A stretch of DNA of 42,006 nucleotides. Origin: Clostridiales bacterium. GTDB lineage: Bacteria; Bacillota; Clostridia; Lachnospirales; Lachnospiraceae. Location of the stretch: assembly GCA_019423795.1 (NCBI GenBank), contig JAHZAT010000083.1:1-42006 (forward strand), written 5' to 3'. A program made the translations under genes and the position numbers. Under the pieces are notes generated by a model. The model saw nothing but the letters and a program-made list of their open reading frames with translations. It ran no database searches and was not told the origin of the DNA. Below are positions 25,056-34,095 of the stretch, piece after piece (the first letter of the stretch is position 1; each line of letters starts with the position of its first letter).

Positions 25056-26939
25056 TTATCTCCTGTGGTGCATCTGTTCCAGATAAATCAGTAATACAGA
25101 AATATCCGCTGGTGATACTCCTGAAATTCTAGATGCCTGTCCGATGGAAGATGGGCGGATCTTTGATAACTTTTGTTTCGCTTCAATTCGTAAGCTTCCA
25201 ACATCTTCGTAATCAATATCTTCCGGAATTCTCTTCTTTTCCATCTTCTTAAACTGTTTTACCTGTGACAGCTGGCGTTTGATATATCCTTCATATTTAA
25301 TATTAATATTTACCTGTTCCTGAACATCCAGATCATACTCTGGTCTCTCTGGATCGATTGGTGCCAAATCCATATAAGTAAGCTCCGGTCGACGGATCAG
25401 TTCTGTCATTTTAGCAGATGATTTTAATGTTGTACTTCCAAGCTCTTCAAGTAATGACTGCACATTTTTAGACGCACCCACATTAATATCCTCTAGTCGT
25501 TTCATCTCATCTTCGATCTGCTGTTCTTTTACTAATAATTTATCATATCTTTCCTGACTGATCAGTCCTGCTTCATATCCGATCTTGGTCAGACGAAGAT
25601 CGGCATTATCCTGACGAAGCAACAATCGATATTCTGCTCTTGATGTCATCATACGATATGGTTCCTGTGTTTCTTTTGTTACCAGATCGTCGATCAAAAC
25701 TCCAATATAAGCCTGTGAACGATCTAAAATAATTGGATCTTTTTCTTGCAGTTTGCGTGCAGCATTGATACCTGCCATCAGACCTTGTGCTGCTGCCTCT
25801 TCATATCCTGAACTTCCATTAAACTGCCCACCAGAAAATAACCCGTCAATCTCTTTAAATTCCAATGAAGCTTTTAGCTGTGTCGCATCAATACAATCAT
25901 ATTCAATTGCATAAGCATTTCTCACAATCTTAGCATTCTCTAATCCTGGCACACTGTGATACATCTTATACTGTACATCTTCCGGCAACGAGCTTGACAT
26001 ACCACCAACATACATCTCATTCGTGTATTCGCCCTCTGGCTCAATAAATACCTGATGTCTATTCTTATCTGGGAATTTCACGATCTTATCTTCGATCGAT
26101 GGGCAGTATCTAGGTCCTGTTCCTTCAATTGCACCAGAAAATAACGGTGATCTGTGAATATTTTCTTTAATGATCTCATGTGTTTCTTCCGTCGTATAAG
26201 TTAACCAACAGGAAATCTGATCTCTCTTAATATCTTCTTCCTTATTTGTAAAACTGAATGGAACAATTCTCTCGTCTCCAAACTGTTCTGCCATCTTAGA
26301 AAAATCAATCGTATTCTTATCAATTCTGGCTGGTGTCCCTGTCTTAAATCGTCTCATGGAGATTCCATGACTCTTCAAGGAATCTGTCAGGTAATTTGCT
26401 GCCTGAAGTCCATTTGGTCCTGTATGATTGCTGACTTCTCCATAAATACAGCGCGCCTTTAAATATGTTCCTGTCGTTAAGACAACAGCTTTTGCATAGT
26501 AAACAGCTCCTGAATATGTCTTAACACCTTTGATCTTCCCATCTTCAACAAGAATCTCTGTAACTTCGCCCTGACGAAGTGTAAGATTTGGTGTATTTCC
26601 CATCACCTGTGTCATGGAAATAGAATACATCTTCTTATCTGCCTGTGCTCTTAAAGAATGCACTGCCGGCCCTTTCGATTTATTCAACATCTTAGACTGT
26701 AGATAAGTCTTATCAATATTTTTACCCATCTCACCGCCCAATGCATCAATTTCTTTTACCAGATGTCCTTTGGAACTTCCTCCAATATTGGGATTACATG
26801 GCATCAATGCAACACTATCCATGCTTACTGTAAAACAAATCGTTTCAAATCCCATTCTGGCTGCTGCAAGTGCAGCTTCGCATCCGGCATGACCTGCACC
26901 TACAACAATAATATCATATTTTTCTTCTAAATTATTCAT
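25056..26939 (-). CDS. mnmG: tRNA uridine-5-carboxymethylaminomethyl enzyme MnmG (GidA)
   Basis: 627 residues. FAD-binding Rossmann motif VGAGHAGCEAALAAARMG (13-30), the GidA signatures PCNPNIGGSSKGHLVKEIDALGG and FKTGTPARID, and a helical C-terminal domain that binds MnmE and tRNA. With MnmE it forms the complex that modifies U34 of tRNAs ending in mixed codon boxes. It is 2 nt downstream of mnmE. Confidence 0.97.
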   Translation of the reverse strand: MNNLEEKYDIIVVGAGHAGCEAALAAARMGFETICFTVSMDSVALMPCNPNIGGSSKGHLVKEIDALGGEMGKNIDKTYLQSKMLNKSKGPAVHSLRAQADKKMYSISMTQVMGNTPNLTLRQGEVTEILVEDGKIKGVKTYSGAVYYAKAVVLTTGTYLKARCIYGEVSNHTGPNGLQAANYLTDSLKSHGISMRRFKTGTPARIDKNTIDFSKMAEQFGDERIVPFSFTNKEEDIKRDQISCWLTYTTEETHEIIKENIHRSPLFSGAIEGTGPRYCPSIEDKIVKFPDKNRHQVFIEPEGEYTNEMYVGGMSSSLPEDVQYKMYHSVPGLENAKIVRNAYAIEYDCIDATQLKASLEFKEIDGLFSGGQFNGSSGYEEAAAQGLMAGINAARKLQEKDPIILDRSQAYIGVLIDDLVTKETQEPYRMMTSRAEYRLLLRQDNADLRLTKIGYEAGLISQERYDKLLVKEQQIEDEMKRLEDINVGASKNVQSLLEELGSTTLKSSAKMTELIRRPELTYMDLAPIDPERPEYDLDVQEQVNINIKYEGYIKRQLSQVKQFKKMEKKRIPEDIDYEDVGSLRIEAKQKLSKIRPSSIGQASRISGVSPADISVLLIYLEQMHHRR

Positions 26940-26941
26940 CT

Positions 26942-28318
26942 TTATTTACCCATACAAAATTCTGCAAAAATCTCATTTACCAGATCTTCTCCCACAGATT
27001 CTCCTGTGATAAATCCTAAATGCTCATATGCATCCAAAAGATCAATGGAGAAGAAGTCTTCCGGCATTCCATCTTCAATACTCTGCAACACCATAGCAAG
27101 ACTCTTTAAAGCTTCACTTACTTCTGTTTTATGTCTCATGTTCGTCAAATAAATCTCATCATTAAAGGATACATGTCCTTCAAAGAAAATATCCTGGATC
27201 AGCTGATACAATTCTTCAATTCCAGTCTGCTCTTTGGCTGAAATCTGCACAATCTGCTCAAATCCTTTTTCTTTGAGATCTGATACCTTCACCACCTGAT
27301 CAAGATCTGCTTTGTTTAATAATACGATCGTCTGCTTATCTTCAATCAGCTCCATAATCTCTTCATCATCTTTTGTTAATGGATCTGAAGTATCCACAAC
27401 ATATAATACAAGATCCGCTTTTGTCAACAAATCTTTTGCTTTATCCACACCGATCTTCTCAATAAGATCATTCGTATCTCTGATTCCTGCTGTGTCAATG
27501 ATATTCAACGGAATTCCTTTAATCTGAATAGATTCTTCTAACGTATCTCTTGTTGTTCCTGCAATATCTGTGACGATTGCTCGTTCTTCTCCAAGTAATA
27601 CATTTAACACAGATGATTTTCCAGCATTCGGTTTCCCAACGATAACTGTCTGAATTCCCTCTTTCAGAATTCTTCCATTATCAGCATTCTCCAAAAACTC
27701 ATTTAACTGATTTATGATCACTTCGACTTGATCTTTCAATTCATCTGAAAATCCGTCCACACTGTAATGTTCCGGATCATCTAATGCAGATTCAATAAAC
27801 GCCACACTGTGAATGATCTGTTTTCGAATCTCTGTGATCTTCTTTCCTAACGCACCCTCTAACTGCTTTAAAGATGTACTCATTGCAAATTCATTCTTTG
27901 ACTGAATTAGATCCATAACTGCTTCAGCCTCAGAAAGATCGATCCTTCCATTCAAAAATGCTCTCTTTGTAAATTCTCCCGGCTCAGCTGGCGTTGCTCC
28001 TGCCTTAAATACTGCTTCCAGAACCTTCTTCATAACAACCACACCACCGTGGCAGTTAATCTCAACAACATCTTCTGCTGTATAAGAATGAGGTCCTTTC
28101 ATAACTAATACAATACATTCATCTAGCAATGTGCTTTCATCATAGACATGTCCATAATGTGCCGTATATGTCTTTACATCTTTGATCTTCTTATCTTTTT
28201 TCTTCGGTTTAAATACTTTTTCAATAATATCAAGTGCCTCATCTCCACTGATCCTGATAATTCCAATCCCACTGTTAGTCATTGGAGTGGCAATTGCTGC
28301 AATCGTATTTGATTTCAT
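26942..28318 (-). CDS. mnmE: tRNA modification GTPase MnmE (TrmE)
   Basis: 458 residues. N-terminal tetrahydrofolate-binding domain (1-120), helical domain, and an inserted G domain (about 220-380) with G1 GKPNAGKSS, G3 DTAG, G4 NKAD. The C-terminal CMGK matches the CxGK motif (Cys455). Potassium-dependent GTPase partner of MnmG. A strong terminator (28331-28361) stands between it and jag, so it may need its own promoter inside jag or read-through. Confidence 0.97.
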   Translation of the reverse strand: MKSNTIAAIATPMTNSGIGIIRISGDEALDIIEKVFKPKKKDKKIKDVKTYTAHYGHVYDESTLLDECIVLVMKGPHSYTAEDVVEINCHGGVVVMKKVLEAVFKAGATPAEPGEFTKRAFLNGRIDLSEAEAVMDLIQSKNEFAMSTSLKQLEGALGKKITEIRKQIIHSVAFIESALDDPEHYSVDGFSDELKDQVEVIINQLNEFLENADNGRILKEGIQTVIVGKPNAGKSSVLNVLLGEERAIVTDIAGTTRDTLEESIQIKGIPLNIIDTAGIRDTNDLIEKIGVDKAKDLLTKADLVLYVVDTSDPLTKDDEEIMELIEDKQTIVLLNKADLDQVVKVSDLKEKGFEQIVQISAKEQTGIEELYQLIQDIFFEGHVSFNDEIYLTNMRHKTEVSEALKSLAMVLQSIEDGMPEDFFSIDLLDAYEHLGFITGESVGEDLVNEIFAEFCMGK

Positions 28319-28330
28319 ATAATATACCTC

Positions 28331-28361
28331 AAAAAAGGGCTGCCTAAATTAAGGCAGCCCT
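28331..28361 (-). terminator. Intrinsic terminator between jag and mnmE
   Basis: Perfect GC-rich stem GGGCTGCCT (28337-28345) with AGGCAGCCC (28352-28360), 6-nt loop, extended by one A-T pair; six Ts follow on the minus strand. It lies in a 48-bp gap, between genes usually transcribed together. Confidence 0.88.
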
Positions 28362-28366
28362 ATATC

Positions 28367-29173
28367 TTATTTTTTAAGCATAACAACAACTTTACGATAA
28401 GGATCCTTACCTTCGCTCTTTGTAATCACTTCCGGATCTCTCTGCAATGCAGAATGGATGATTCTACGCTCATTTGGATTCATTGGTTCTAAGTAAATTG
28501 GTTTTTTATTCTTCTTTACTTTATACGCAATGCTTCCTGCTAATTTCTCTAAAGTCTGCTGTCTTCTTTCTCTGTAATTTTCTGTATCAAGCTTGATCTT
28601 TACAAAAGAATCGCTCTCTTTATTTACATAAAGACTGATAAGATACTGCAGGGCATCCAGTGTCTGTCCGTGCTTACCGATCAATGCACCCATCTTCTCT
28701 CCAGATACATTGATGTTTAATACGTTATCTCTGCGGTTGTAGTAAAGATTTAGCTTTGGATCAAGTCCCATTGCTCTTAATACTTCATCTAAATACTTCT
28801 CTGTATCTTTGACGATCTGATCAATGTTTTCTGGTGTCTTATTTTTTCTTGGTTCCTTTACAGGAACTTCATCTTTCACCTTTGGACTCTTCTTAGGCTG
28901 ACGATTTGATTTCTCATCGACCTTCTTTGATGGCTTTTTCTCAGCTTTTTTCTTTGGTTGTTCCTTTTCTATTGTCTGAGACTTCATAACTTCTGTCTCT
29001 TTTTCTTCTTCTTTAATTTCAATGATCACAGGTTTCTTAAATAACCCTAAAAATCCATTACTACCTGAATCGATCACTGTGTACTTGAGGTCTGTACTTG
29101 GAATTCCTAACTCCATTGCAGCATTCATAACTGCATCAGATTCAGTTTTACCAGTAAATCTCTTTGCTGACAT
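28367..29173 (-). CDS. khpB: RNA-binding protein KhpB (Jag)
   Basis: 268 residues. Jag_N domain (about 1-53, ending GFLGLFKKPVIIEI), a basic Lys/Pro linker (about 65-115), a KH domain with GKHGQT as the GxxG loop, and a C-terminal R3H domain (YRERRQQTLEKLA ... NPNERRIIHSAL). It binds RNA as a dimer with KhpA and affects cell elongation and division in streptococci. Located 2 nt after yidC. Confidence 0.95.
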   Translation of the reverse strand: MSAKRFTGKTESDAVMNAAMELGIPSTDLKYTVIDSGSNGFLGLFKKPVIIEIKEEEKETEVMKSQTIEKEQPKKKAEKKPSKKVDEKSNRQPKKSPKVKDEVPVKEPRKNKTPENIDQIVKDTEKYLDEVLRAMGLDPKLNLYYNRRDNVLNINVSGEKMGALIGKHGQTLDALQYLISLYVNKESDSFVKIKLDTENYRERRQQTLEKLAGSIAYKVKKNKKPIYLEPMNPNERRIIHSALQRDPEVITKSEGKDPYRKVVVMLKK

Positions 29174-29175
29174 CC

Positions 29176-30177
29176 TTATTTACCTCCCTTGTTTTTATTG
29201 AGTGCATTTGCTTTTGAAGCAATTCCTCCTTTAGAATTTCCTGAATATTCAATATTCTGTGTTGATTTCAGGTTTGCACTCTTCTTGATATTAGAATCTG
29301 CTCCTTGCTGTCCCTGCTGTTCTGCTTGCATTCCTAACATCTTTTCATATAGAGAAGGTCCTTTTTTCTTTTTCTTCTTTGCAGCCTTCTCACGGCTCTT
29401 TTCAATAATCTTATCCATATCAGCATGATCATAATGATAATTAAAAGCGACCTGCTGGATATACTGGAATAATGCACTTGCTGACCAGTAAAGACCGATA
29501 CCAATCGGTAATGAAATACACATTACAAATGACATTAAAGGCATTGTGTACATCATACTTTTTGTCATTCCTGCTCCTGGTGTGCTGTCATCCATTTGTG
29601 TTGTAGACATAGATGTCTTTGCACTTAAGAACTGGAAGATAAAAGATAATACTGGAATGATCAATAATGGTGTTAATCTGAATCCTGGTGCTGAATTTAA
29701 ATCCATACCTAAGAATAAGTTTGGTTTAAATTGTACATCTCTTGCAATCTGAGGAATATAAGTATTAACTCCACGAATTACATAATACAGTGCCATGATG
29801 ATCGGAAACTGAATTAATGTTGGTAAACATCCACCTGTTGGACTTGAACCATATTTTGCATAAACCTTCTGCATCTCTTCCTGCTGTTTCATCATAGATG
29901 CCTGGTCTCTTTTATTACGATATTTTTTTGTAATCTTATTAATCTCTGGCTGCATATGCTGATTGATCTTCATAGATCTCTGCTGTTTCATAGTAACAGG
30001 TAATAAGATCAATTTAGAAACCAATGTAAATAAAATAATACATAAACCGACATTATAGATTCCCATTGCAGCTAATCCATCATAGATTGCTCGAATGATC
30101 CAACCAAAAATAATTACAAACGGAGCTAAGATTCCTCCGTTACCCGTGCTCTGCTGGGCTTGTGCCAATAACATCAT
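29176..30177 (-). CDS. yidC: Membrane protein insertase YidC
   Basis: About 333 residues from the ATG at 30177, which overlaps the yidD stop as ATGA; a GTG at 30186 in frame would add three residues and is a possible alternative. Five-helix YidC/Oxa1 core: conserved FTLVSKLILLPVTMKQQRSM, GGCLPTLIQFPIIMALYYVIRG, and PLMSFVMCISLPIGIGLYWSASALFQ. A basic cytosolic tail (about 260-333, Lys-rich KKKKKKG) likely touches ribosomes. No lipobox Cys at the N-terminus, unlike SpoIIIJ. Part of the rpmH-rnpA-yidD-yidC-jag operon. Confidence 0.95.
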   Translation of the reverse strand: MMLLAQAQQSTGNGGILAPFVIIFGWIIRAIYDGLAAMGIYNVGLCIILFTLVSKLILLPVTMKQQRSMKINQHMQPEINKITKKYRNKRDQASMMKQQEEMQKVYAKYGSSPTGGCLPTLIQFPIIMALYYVIRGVNTYIPQIARDVQFKPNLFLGMDLNSAPGFRLTPLLIIPVLSFIFQFLSAKTSMSTTQMDDSTPGAGMTKSMMYTMPLMSFVMCISLPIGIGLYWSASALFQYIQQVAFNYHYDHADMDKIIEKSREKAAKKKKKKGPSLYEKMLGMQAEQQGQQGADSNIKKSANLKSTQNIEYSGNSKGGIASKANALNKNKGGK

Positions 30178-30416
30178 TTTTTGCACCTTTTTCCTTTCCT
30201 TACTTCCGGAACAGGGTCATATCCGCCTTTTGAAAATGGATTACATCTTAATATTCTAAAAATTGCCAAAAGACTTCCTTTGACAACCCCGTGTTTCTCC
30301 AATGCTTCTATGGCATATTCCGAACAAGTCGGAACATATATACATGTTCCTCTTCCCTTTAATCTCGATAAATATTTTCTGTAAAACCTGATAATGGATA
30401 TTAAAATCTTCTTCAA
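30174..30416 (-). CDS. yidD: YidD membrane insertion efficiency factor
   Basis: 80 residues. Small conserved protein: RFYRKYLSRLKG, PTCSEYAIEALEKHG with its Cys, and CNPFSKGGYDPVP. Helps insertion of YidC substrates. Start is a TTG that overlaps the rnpA stop (TTGA), as its reading frame has no closer ATG. Confidence 0.93.
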   Translation of the reverse strand: MKKILISIIRFYRKYLSRLKGRGTCIYVPTCSEYAIEALEKHGVVKGSLLAIFRILRCNPFSKGGYDPVPEVRKGKRCKK

Positions 30417-30760
30417 TTGTGTTCAACTCTTCTTAGATGATGCAAATCTACCAAATGTAAAAATGCACTTTCAATCGTATGGCAGTCCTTTCCTTTTGCA
30501 GTTTGTCTTGCAATTACTACCATATCATATCCTGTTTTTAAATTATCCTGATTCAAACGATAGCTTTCACGAATTAAGCGTGTAGTTCTATGACGCACTA
30601 CACTATTTCCAACTTTTTTACTTATTGATATTCCCAGACGGTTATATTCTAGGTCATTCTTCCTATAATAAAGGACCAAGTACTTATTAGCTTTGGATTT
30701 TCCTTCATTATATACCATCTGGAACTCTTTATTATTTCTTAATGAATGATAATTTTTCAT
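30413..30760 (-). CDS. rnpA: Ribonuclease P protein component
   Basis: 115 residues. Basic cytosolic subunit of RNase P, which trims tRNA 5' leaders. RNNKEFQMVYNEGK near the start (central cleft) and the RNR-type motif LGISISKKVGNSVVRHRTTRLIRESYR. Follows rpmH by 49 nt and overlaps yidD by 4 nt. Confidence 0.95.
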   Translation of the reverse strand: MKNYHSLRNNKEFQMVYNEGKSKANKYLVLYYRKNDLEYNRLGISISKKVGNSVVRHRTTRLIRESYRLNQDNLKTGYDMVVIARQTAKGKDCHTIESAFLHLVDLHHLRRVEHN

Positions 30761-30809
30761 GGTTCTCTTCCTTATTAATAGAGAAAAGAAAAGGTCACAT
30801 CTCTGCGAC

Positions 30810-30944
30810 CTAAGCTGATAATCTATTTCTTCCTTTTGCTCTTCTGCTCTTCAGAACTTTTCTTCCGTTTGCAGTGCTCATTCTTTTTCTAAATCCATGA
30901 ACCTTAGATCTCTGTCTTTTCTTTGGCTGAAATGTCATTTTCAT
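30810..30944 (-). CDS. rpmH: 50S ribosomal protein L34
   Basis: 44 residues: starts MKMTFQPKKRQRSKVHGF and ends RAKGRNRLSA, standard L34. AGGAGG sits 9 nt before the ATG at 30944 (a second ATG at 30938 is the more common family start). First gene of the rpmH-rnpA-yidD-yidC-jag operon. Confidence 0.96.
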   Translation of the reverse strand: MKMTFQPKKRQRSKVHGFRKRMSTANGRKVLKSRRAKGRNRLSA

Positions 30945-31015
30945 GCTAAAACACCTCCTTAACAAAATTTTATGATTATATATCTGAATAATATATTCGT
31001 AAAAACATCACTCCT

Positions 31016-31045
31016 ATTATAGACAGAGAAACGCCAAAAAGTCAA
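31016..31045 (-). promoter_or_regulatory. rpmH operon promoter
   Basis: On the minus strand -35 TTGACT (31040-31045), 18-bp spacer, -10 TATAAT (31016-31021). Leader of about 65 nt before the rpmH ATG. Confidence 0.75.
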
Positions 31046-31108
31046 GTAAATTCTAAGCTTTTTTCACTTTCTTATAGAATTTCATATATATTGTGTTTTA
31101 CGCACAAG

Positions 31109-31239
31109 TTATCCACAATTTGTAGATAACTTGTGTATAACTTGGTGATAAAATGTGAATTATAAACACAGTATTTGTCAAATTCCTTTGTTTTTTCTCG
31201 TTTTTTGACATGTGTATAATGTGGAACAACTTATCCACA
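31109..31239. other. oriC upstream DnaA-box cluster
   Basis: Two perfect TTATCCACA boxes on the plus strand (31109-31117, 31231-31239) and near-matches TGTAGATAA (31121-31129), TGTGTATAA (31132-31140) and TGTGTATAA (31211-31219) on the other strand. All lie in the 400-bp gap between rpmH and dnaA. This is the first half of a bipartite origin as in Bacillus. No gene is seen in the gap. Confidence 0.85.
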
Positions 31240-31265
31240 ATATGTGGGCAACTTTTATTTTTCGA

Positions 31266-31294
31266 TTGAAAAAAGAAATTTTTTGTTATACACT
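31266..31294 (+). promoter_or_regulatory. Candidate dnaA promoter
   Basis: TTGAAA (31266-31271), 17-bp spacer, TACACT (31289-31294). A short palindrome CACTAT-ATGC-ATAGTG (31291-31306) overlaps the likely start point. Only moderately close to consensus. Confidence 0.4.
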
Positions 31295-31350
31295 ATATGC
31301 ATAGTGCCGTATTATGCACATTTATAAAAATATGATTTAGAAAGGGATTT

Positions 31351-32694
31351 ATGTTATCCATGAAAAACGAAATTGAAAAAATTTGGGATGATGTATTAGT
31401 CAAGCTTGAGCAAGAGCATGACGTCTCCAGTGCTGCGATCAATGCCTGGATTAAGCCATTACATATCAAAGATGTCCAGTCAAATAAGATCATTCTGTCT
31501 CTGGATGCAAAATACGATGAGCGGGGTATTCAGTTTATCAAGAAAAAAATGTACGATTTTTATATTTCCCTTGCTATTTCTGATCTGACAGGAAAGAAAT
31601 ACGATATCGAGTTCGAACTTGAAAAAGAAGGAGAAAAACCACAAGAAACTCCTGCTGCTGCACCTGAACATGATAATAATAACTTAAATCCTCGCTATAC
31701 TTTTGATACATTCGTAATCGGCGACAATAACCGCATGGCACATGCCGCAAGTATTGCTGTTGCGGAAGCTCCAGCGGAAGCCTATAATCCGCTGTTTTTA
31801 TATGGAGGTGCTGGTCTTGGAAAAACTCATTTAATGCACTCCATTGCACATTATATTATTGAACACAACAGTTCTTTAAATGTTTTGTATGTAACAAGTG
31901 AAGACTTTACAAACGAAGTCATCAATTCAATTCAACATAAAAAACAAGAAGAATTGCGCAGCAAATACCGCAATATCGATGTTTTATTGGTCGATGATAT
32001 TCAGTTTGTTATTGGTAAAGAAAGTACTCAGCAGGAATTTTTCCATACTTTTAATGCACTTTATAACTCTAAAAAACAGATCATTCTTTCTTCTGATAAA
32101 CCTCCAAAAGAACTGGATGTTTTAGAAGAGAGACTTCGAAGCCGTTTCAGCTGGGGACTACCAGTTGATATTCAGCCTCCAAACTATGAAACAAAGGTTG
32201 CGATCCTTAGAAAACGTGCGGAATTAGACAATATTTATATTGATGATGAGATTTTTGACTATATTGCTACCCATATTAAGTCTAATATCCGTGATCTGGA
32301 AGGTGCCTTAAACAAGATCAAAGTTTATTCTAAATTAAATAAGAAACCGATTGACCTTGAATTATCAAAAATCGCCCTTCAGGATCTGATCGACAACAAG
32401 ACAAAACAAGCTATTACACCTGAATTGATCATGCAAACAGTTGCAGAACATTTTAATATTCAGACAAGTGATATCATTTCCAAAAAAAGAAGTCATGATA
32501 TCGCCTATCCACGCCAGATTTGTATGTATTTATGCAAGAAAATGACGGATCAGTCTCTTGTTAAGATTGGTGAGATCATTGGAAAACGTGATCATTCTAC
32601 TGTCATTCATGGCATTGAAAAAATTGAAAAAGACTTAGACAAAGACCCTGAATTAAGCAAGGTTATTGATGTTATTACCAAAAAAATGGATTAA
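31351..32694 (+). CDS. dnaA: Chromosomal replication initiator DnaA
   Basis: 447 residues. N-terminal domain I (about 1-85), short linker, AAA+ domain with Walker A GGAGLGKTHLMHS and Walker B VLLVDDIQF, arginine finger region LRSRFSWGL, and domain IV with the DNA-binding signature GKRDHSTVIHG. The first ATG (31351) is preceded by GAAAGGG; MKNEIEKIW from 31360 is an alternative start. Flanked by DnaA boxes on both sides, so it is probably self-regulated. Confidence 0.98.
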   Translation: MLSMKNEIEKIWDDVLVKLEQEHDVSSAAINAWIKPLHIKDVQSNKIILSLDAKYDERGIQFIKKKMYDFYISLAISDLTGKKYDIEFELEKEGEKPQETPAAAPEHDNNNLNPRYTFDTFVIGDNNRMAHAASIAVAEAPAEAYNPLFLYGGAGLGKTHLMHSIAHYIIEHNSSLNVLYVTSEDFTNEVINSIQHKKQEELRSKYRNIDVLLVDDIQFVIGKESTQQEFFHTFNALYNSKKQIILSSDKPPKELDVLEERLRSRFSWGLPVDIQPPNYETKVAILRKRAELDNIYIDDEIFDYIATHIKSNIRDLEGALNKIKVYSKLNKKPIDLELSKIALQDLIDNKTKQAITPELIMQTVAEHFNIQTSDIISKKRSHDIAYPRQICMYLCKKMTDQSLVKIGEIIGKRDHSTVIHGIEKIEKDLDKDPELSKVIDVITKKMD

Positions 32695-32723
32695 TTTTTA
32701 TTTTTTCCACATTTTTTCGATAG

Positions 32724-32758
32724 TTATCCACATTTTCCGTGGATAACCTGTGGATATC
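32724..32758. other. oriC downstream DnaA-box cluster
   Basis: TTATCCACA (32724-32732, plus), CGTGGATAA (32739-32747, minus, one mismatch) and TGTGGATAT (32750-32758, minus, one mismatch). Starts 30 bp after the dnaA stop. Confidence 0.8.
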
Positions 32759-32883
32759 CTGTGTATTAGTATTTTTGCTGATTTTGGTGATGTTGATAAA
32801 TCTATGATTATCCTCTGATTTTCATCAAGTTTTAAACATTTTATCAACCCTTATAACCCTTTATACTTAGCGGTTTTTTAAGG

Positions 32884-32940
32884 TTATCCCCAAATCCACA
32901 GCTACTACGACTATTACTACGACTTTTATTTATTTATTTA
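32884..32940 (+). other. oriC unwinding region: DnaA boxes, DnaA-trios and AT-rich stretch
   Basis: TTATCCCCA (32884-32892) and AAATCCACA (32892-32900, two mismatches) abut a run of triplets from 32902: CTA, CTA, CGA, CTA, TTA, CTA, CGA, CTT, TTA. On the opposite strand read 3' to 5' these give GAT, GAT, GCT, GAT, AAT, GAT, GCT, GAA, AAT. This is the DnaA-trio pattern that guides DnaA onto single strands. It leads into TTTATTTATTTATTTA. The order box, trios, AT-rich matches known basal unwinding systems. Confidence 0.75.
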
Positions 32941-32976
32941 ACAACAATCTGACACCGAAAGGAGTTATACACATTT

Positions 32977-34080
32977 ATGAAAATCATATGTACAAAATCT
33001 GATTTAGTGCATGCTGTTTCTATTGTTTCCAAAGCAGTATCAAACAACACTACGCTTCCCATCTTAAAATGTATTTTAATTGAAGCTAGTACAGGAAATA
33101 TTAAATTAACAGCGAATGATATGGAACTTGGAATTGAAACTACCATTGATGGACAGATCCATCAGCCTGGTAAAATTGCAATTGAAGCAAAACTTTTTTC
33201 TGAAATCGTTAGAAAATTACCGGATAATGACATAACAATAGAAACAGATGATCAGTACAAAGCAACGATCACTTGTGAAAAAGCATGTTTTCAGATTATG
33301 GGACAAGAAGGTGAAGAATTTCCTTCTTTACCAGAGATTGAAAAAAATCAAAGTATCACTTTATCCCAGTTTTCTTTAAAAGAAGTGATTCGTCAAACAA
33401 TTTTTTCGATTTCGGATAATGAAAATACGAAATTAATGACGGGTGAATTATTTGAAGTAAAAGATGACCAATTAAGTGTTGTATCTTTAGATGGACATCG
33501 AATTTCCATCAGACATATTGAATTAAAAGATCATTATGATCCGTTTAAAGTTGTCGTTCCTGGGAAAACTTTACAAGAAATTGTGAAGATCATTTCTGGA
33601 GAAATGGATGAAAATGTTTCAATTTATGTAACTTCAAAACATATTTTATTTGAATTTGATAATACAAGAGTTGTTTCAAGATTGCTAGAAGGGGAATATT
33701 ATAAGATAAGTCAGATGTTATCCAGCGATTATGAAACAAAAATCACAATTAACAAAAAAGAATTTTTAAATTGTATCGACAGAGCGAGTCTTTTGATTCG
33801 TGAATCTGATAAAAAACCAATTATTATCGATATTGCTGACCATTCATTAAAATTAAATATTAATTCTTTCTTTGGATCTATGGAAGAAGAAATTCTGATC
33901 CAAAAAGAAGGAAGAGATCTGTTAATTGGCTTTAATCCAAAGTTTTTGATGGATGTTCTTCGAGTGATCGATGATGAAGAAATCAATATTTATCTGGTAA
34001 ATCCGAAAGCACCTTGTTATATCAAAGATGATGCAGGAACATACAATTATCTGATTCTTCCGGTTAATTTTAATCATTAA
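32977..34080 (+). CDS. dnaN: DNA polymerase III beta subunit (sliding clamp)
   Basis: 367 residues, three clamp domains. N-terminal MKIICTKSDLVHAVSIVSKAVSNNTTLPILKCIL is typical, and the C-terminus YNYLILPVN gives the expected last strand. Ring clamp tethering polymerase to DNA. AAAGGAG lies 12 nt upstream, an unusually wide gap that holds a DnaA-box-like TTATACACA (32965-32973). Confidence 0.98.
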   Translation: MKIICTKSDLVHAVSIVSKAVSNNTTLPILKCILIEASTGNIKLTANDMELGIETTIDGQIHQPGKIAIEAKLFSEIVRKLPDNDITIETDDQYKATITCEKACFQIMGQEGEEFPSLPEIEKNQSITLSQFSLKEVIRQTIFSISDNENTKLMTGELFEVKDDQLSVVSLDGHRISIRHIELKDHYDPFKVVVPGKTLQEIVKIISGEMDENVSIYVTSKHILFEFDNTRVVSRLLEGEYYKISQMLSSDYETKITINKKEFLNCIDRASLLIRESDKKPIIIDIADHSLKLNINSFFGSMEEEILIQKEGRDLLIGFNPKFLMDVLRVIDDEEINIYLVNPKAPCYIKDDAGTYNYLILPVNFNH

Positions 34081-34095
34081 GAAAGGACTTTTGAG

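Noticed and set aside
31205..31220. TTGACA next to TATAAT upstream of dnaA as a promoter
   Set aside because: Only 4 bp separate the two boxes, so they cannot work as a pair.
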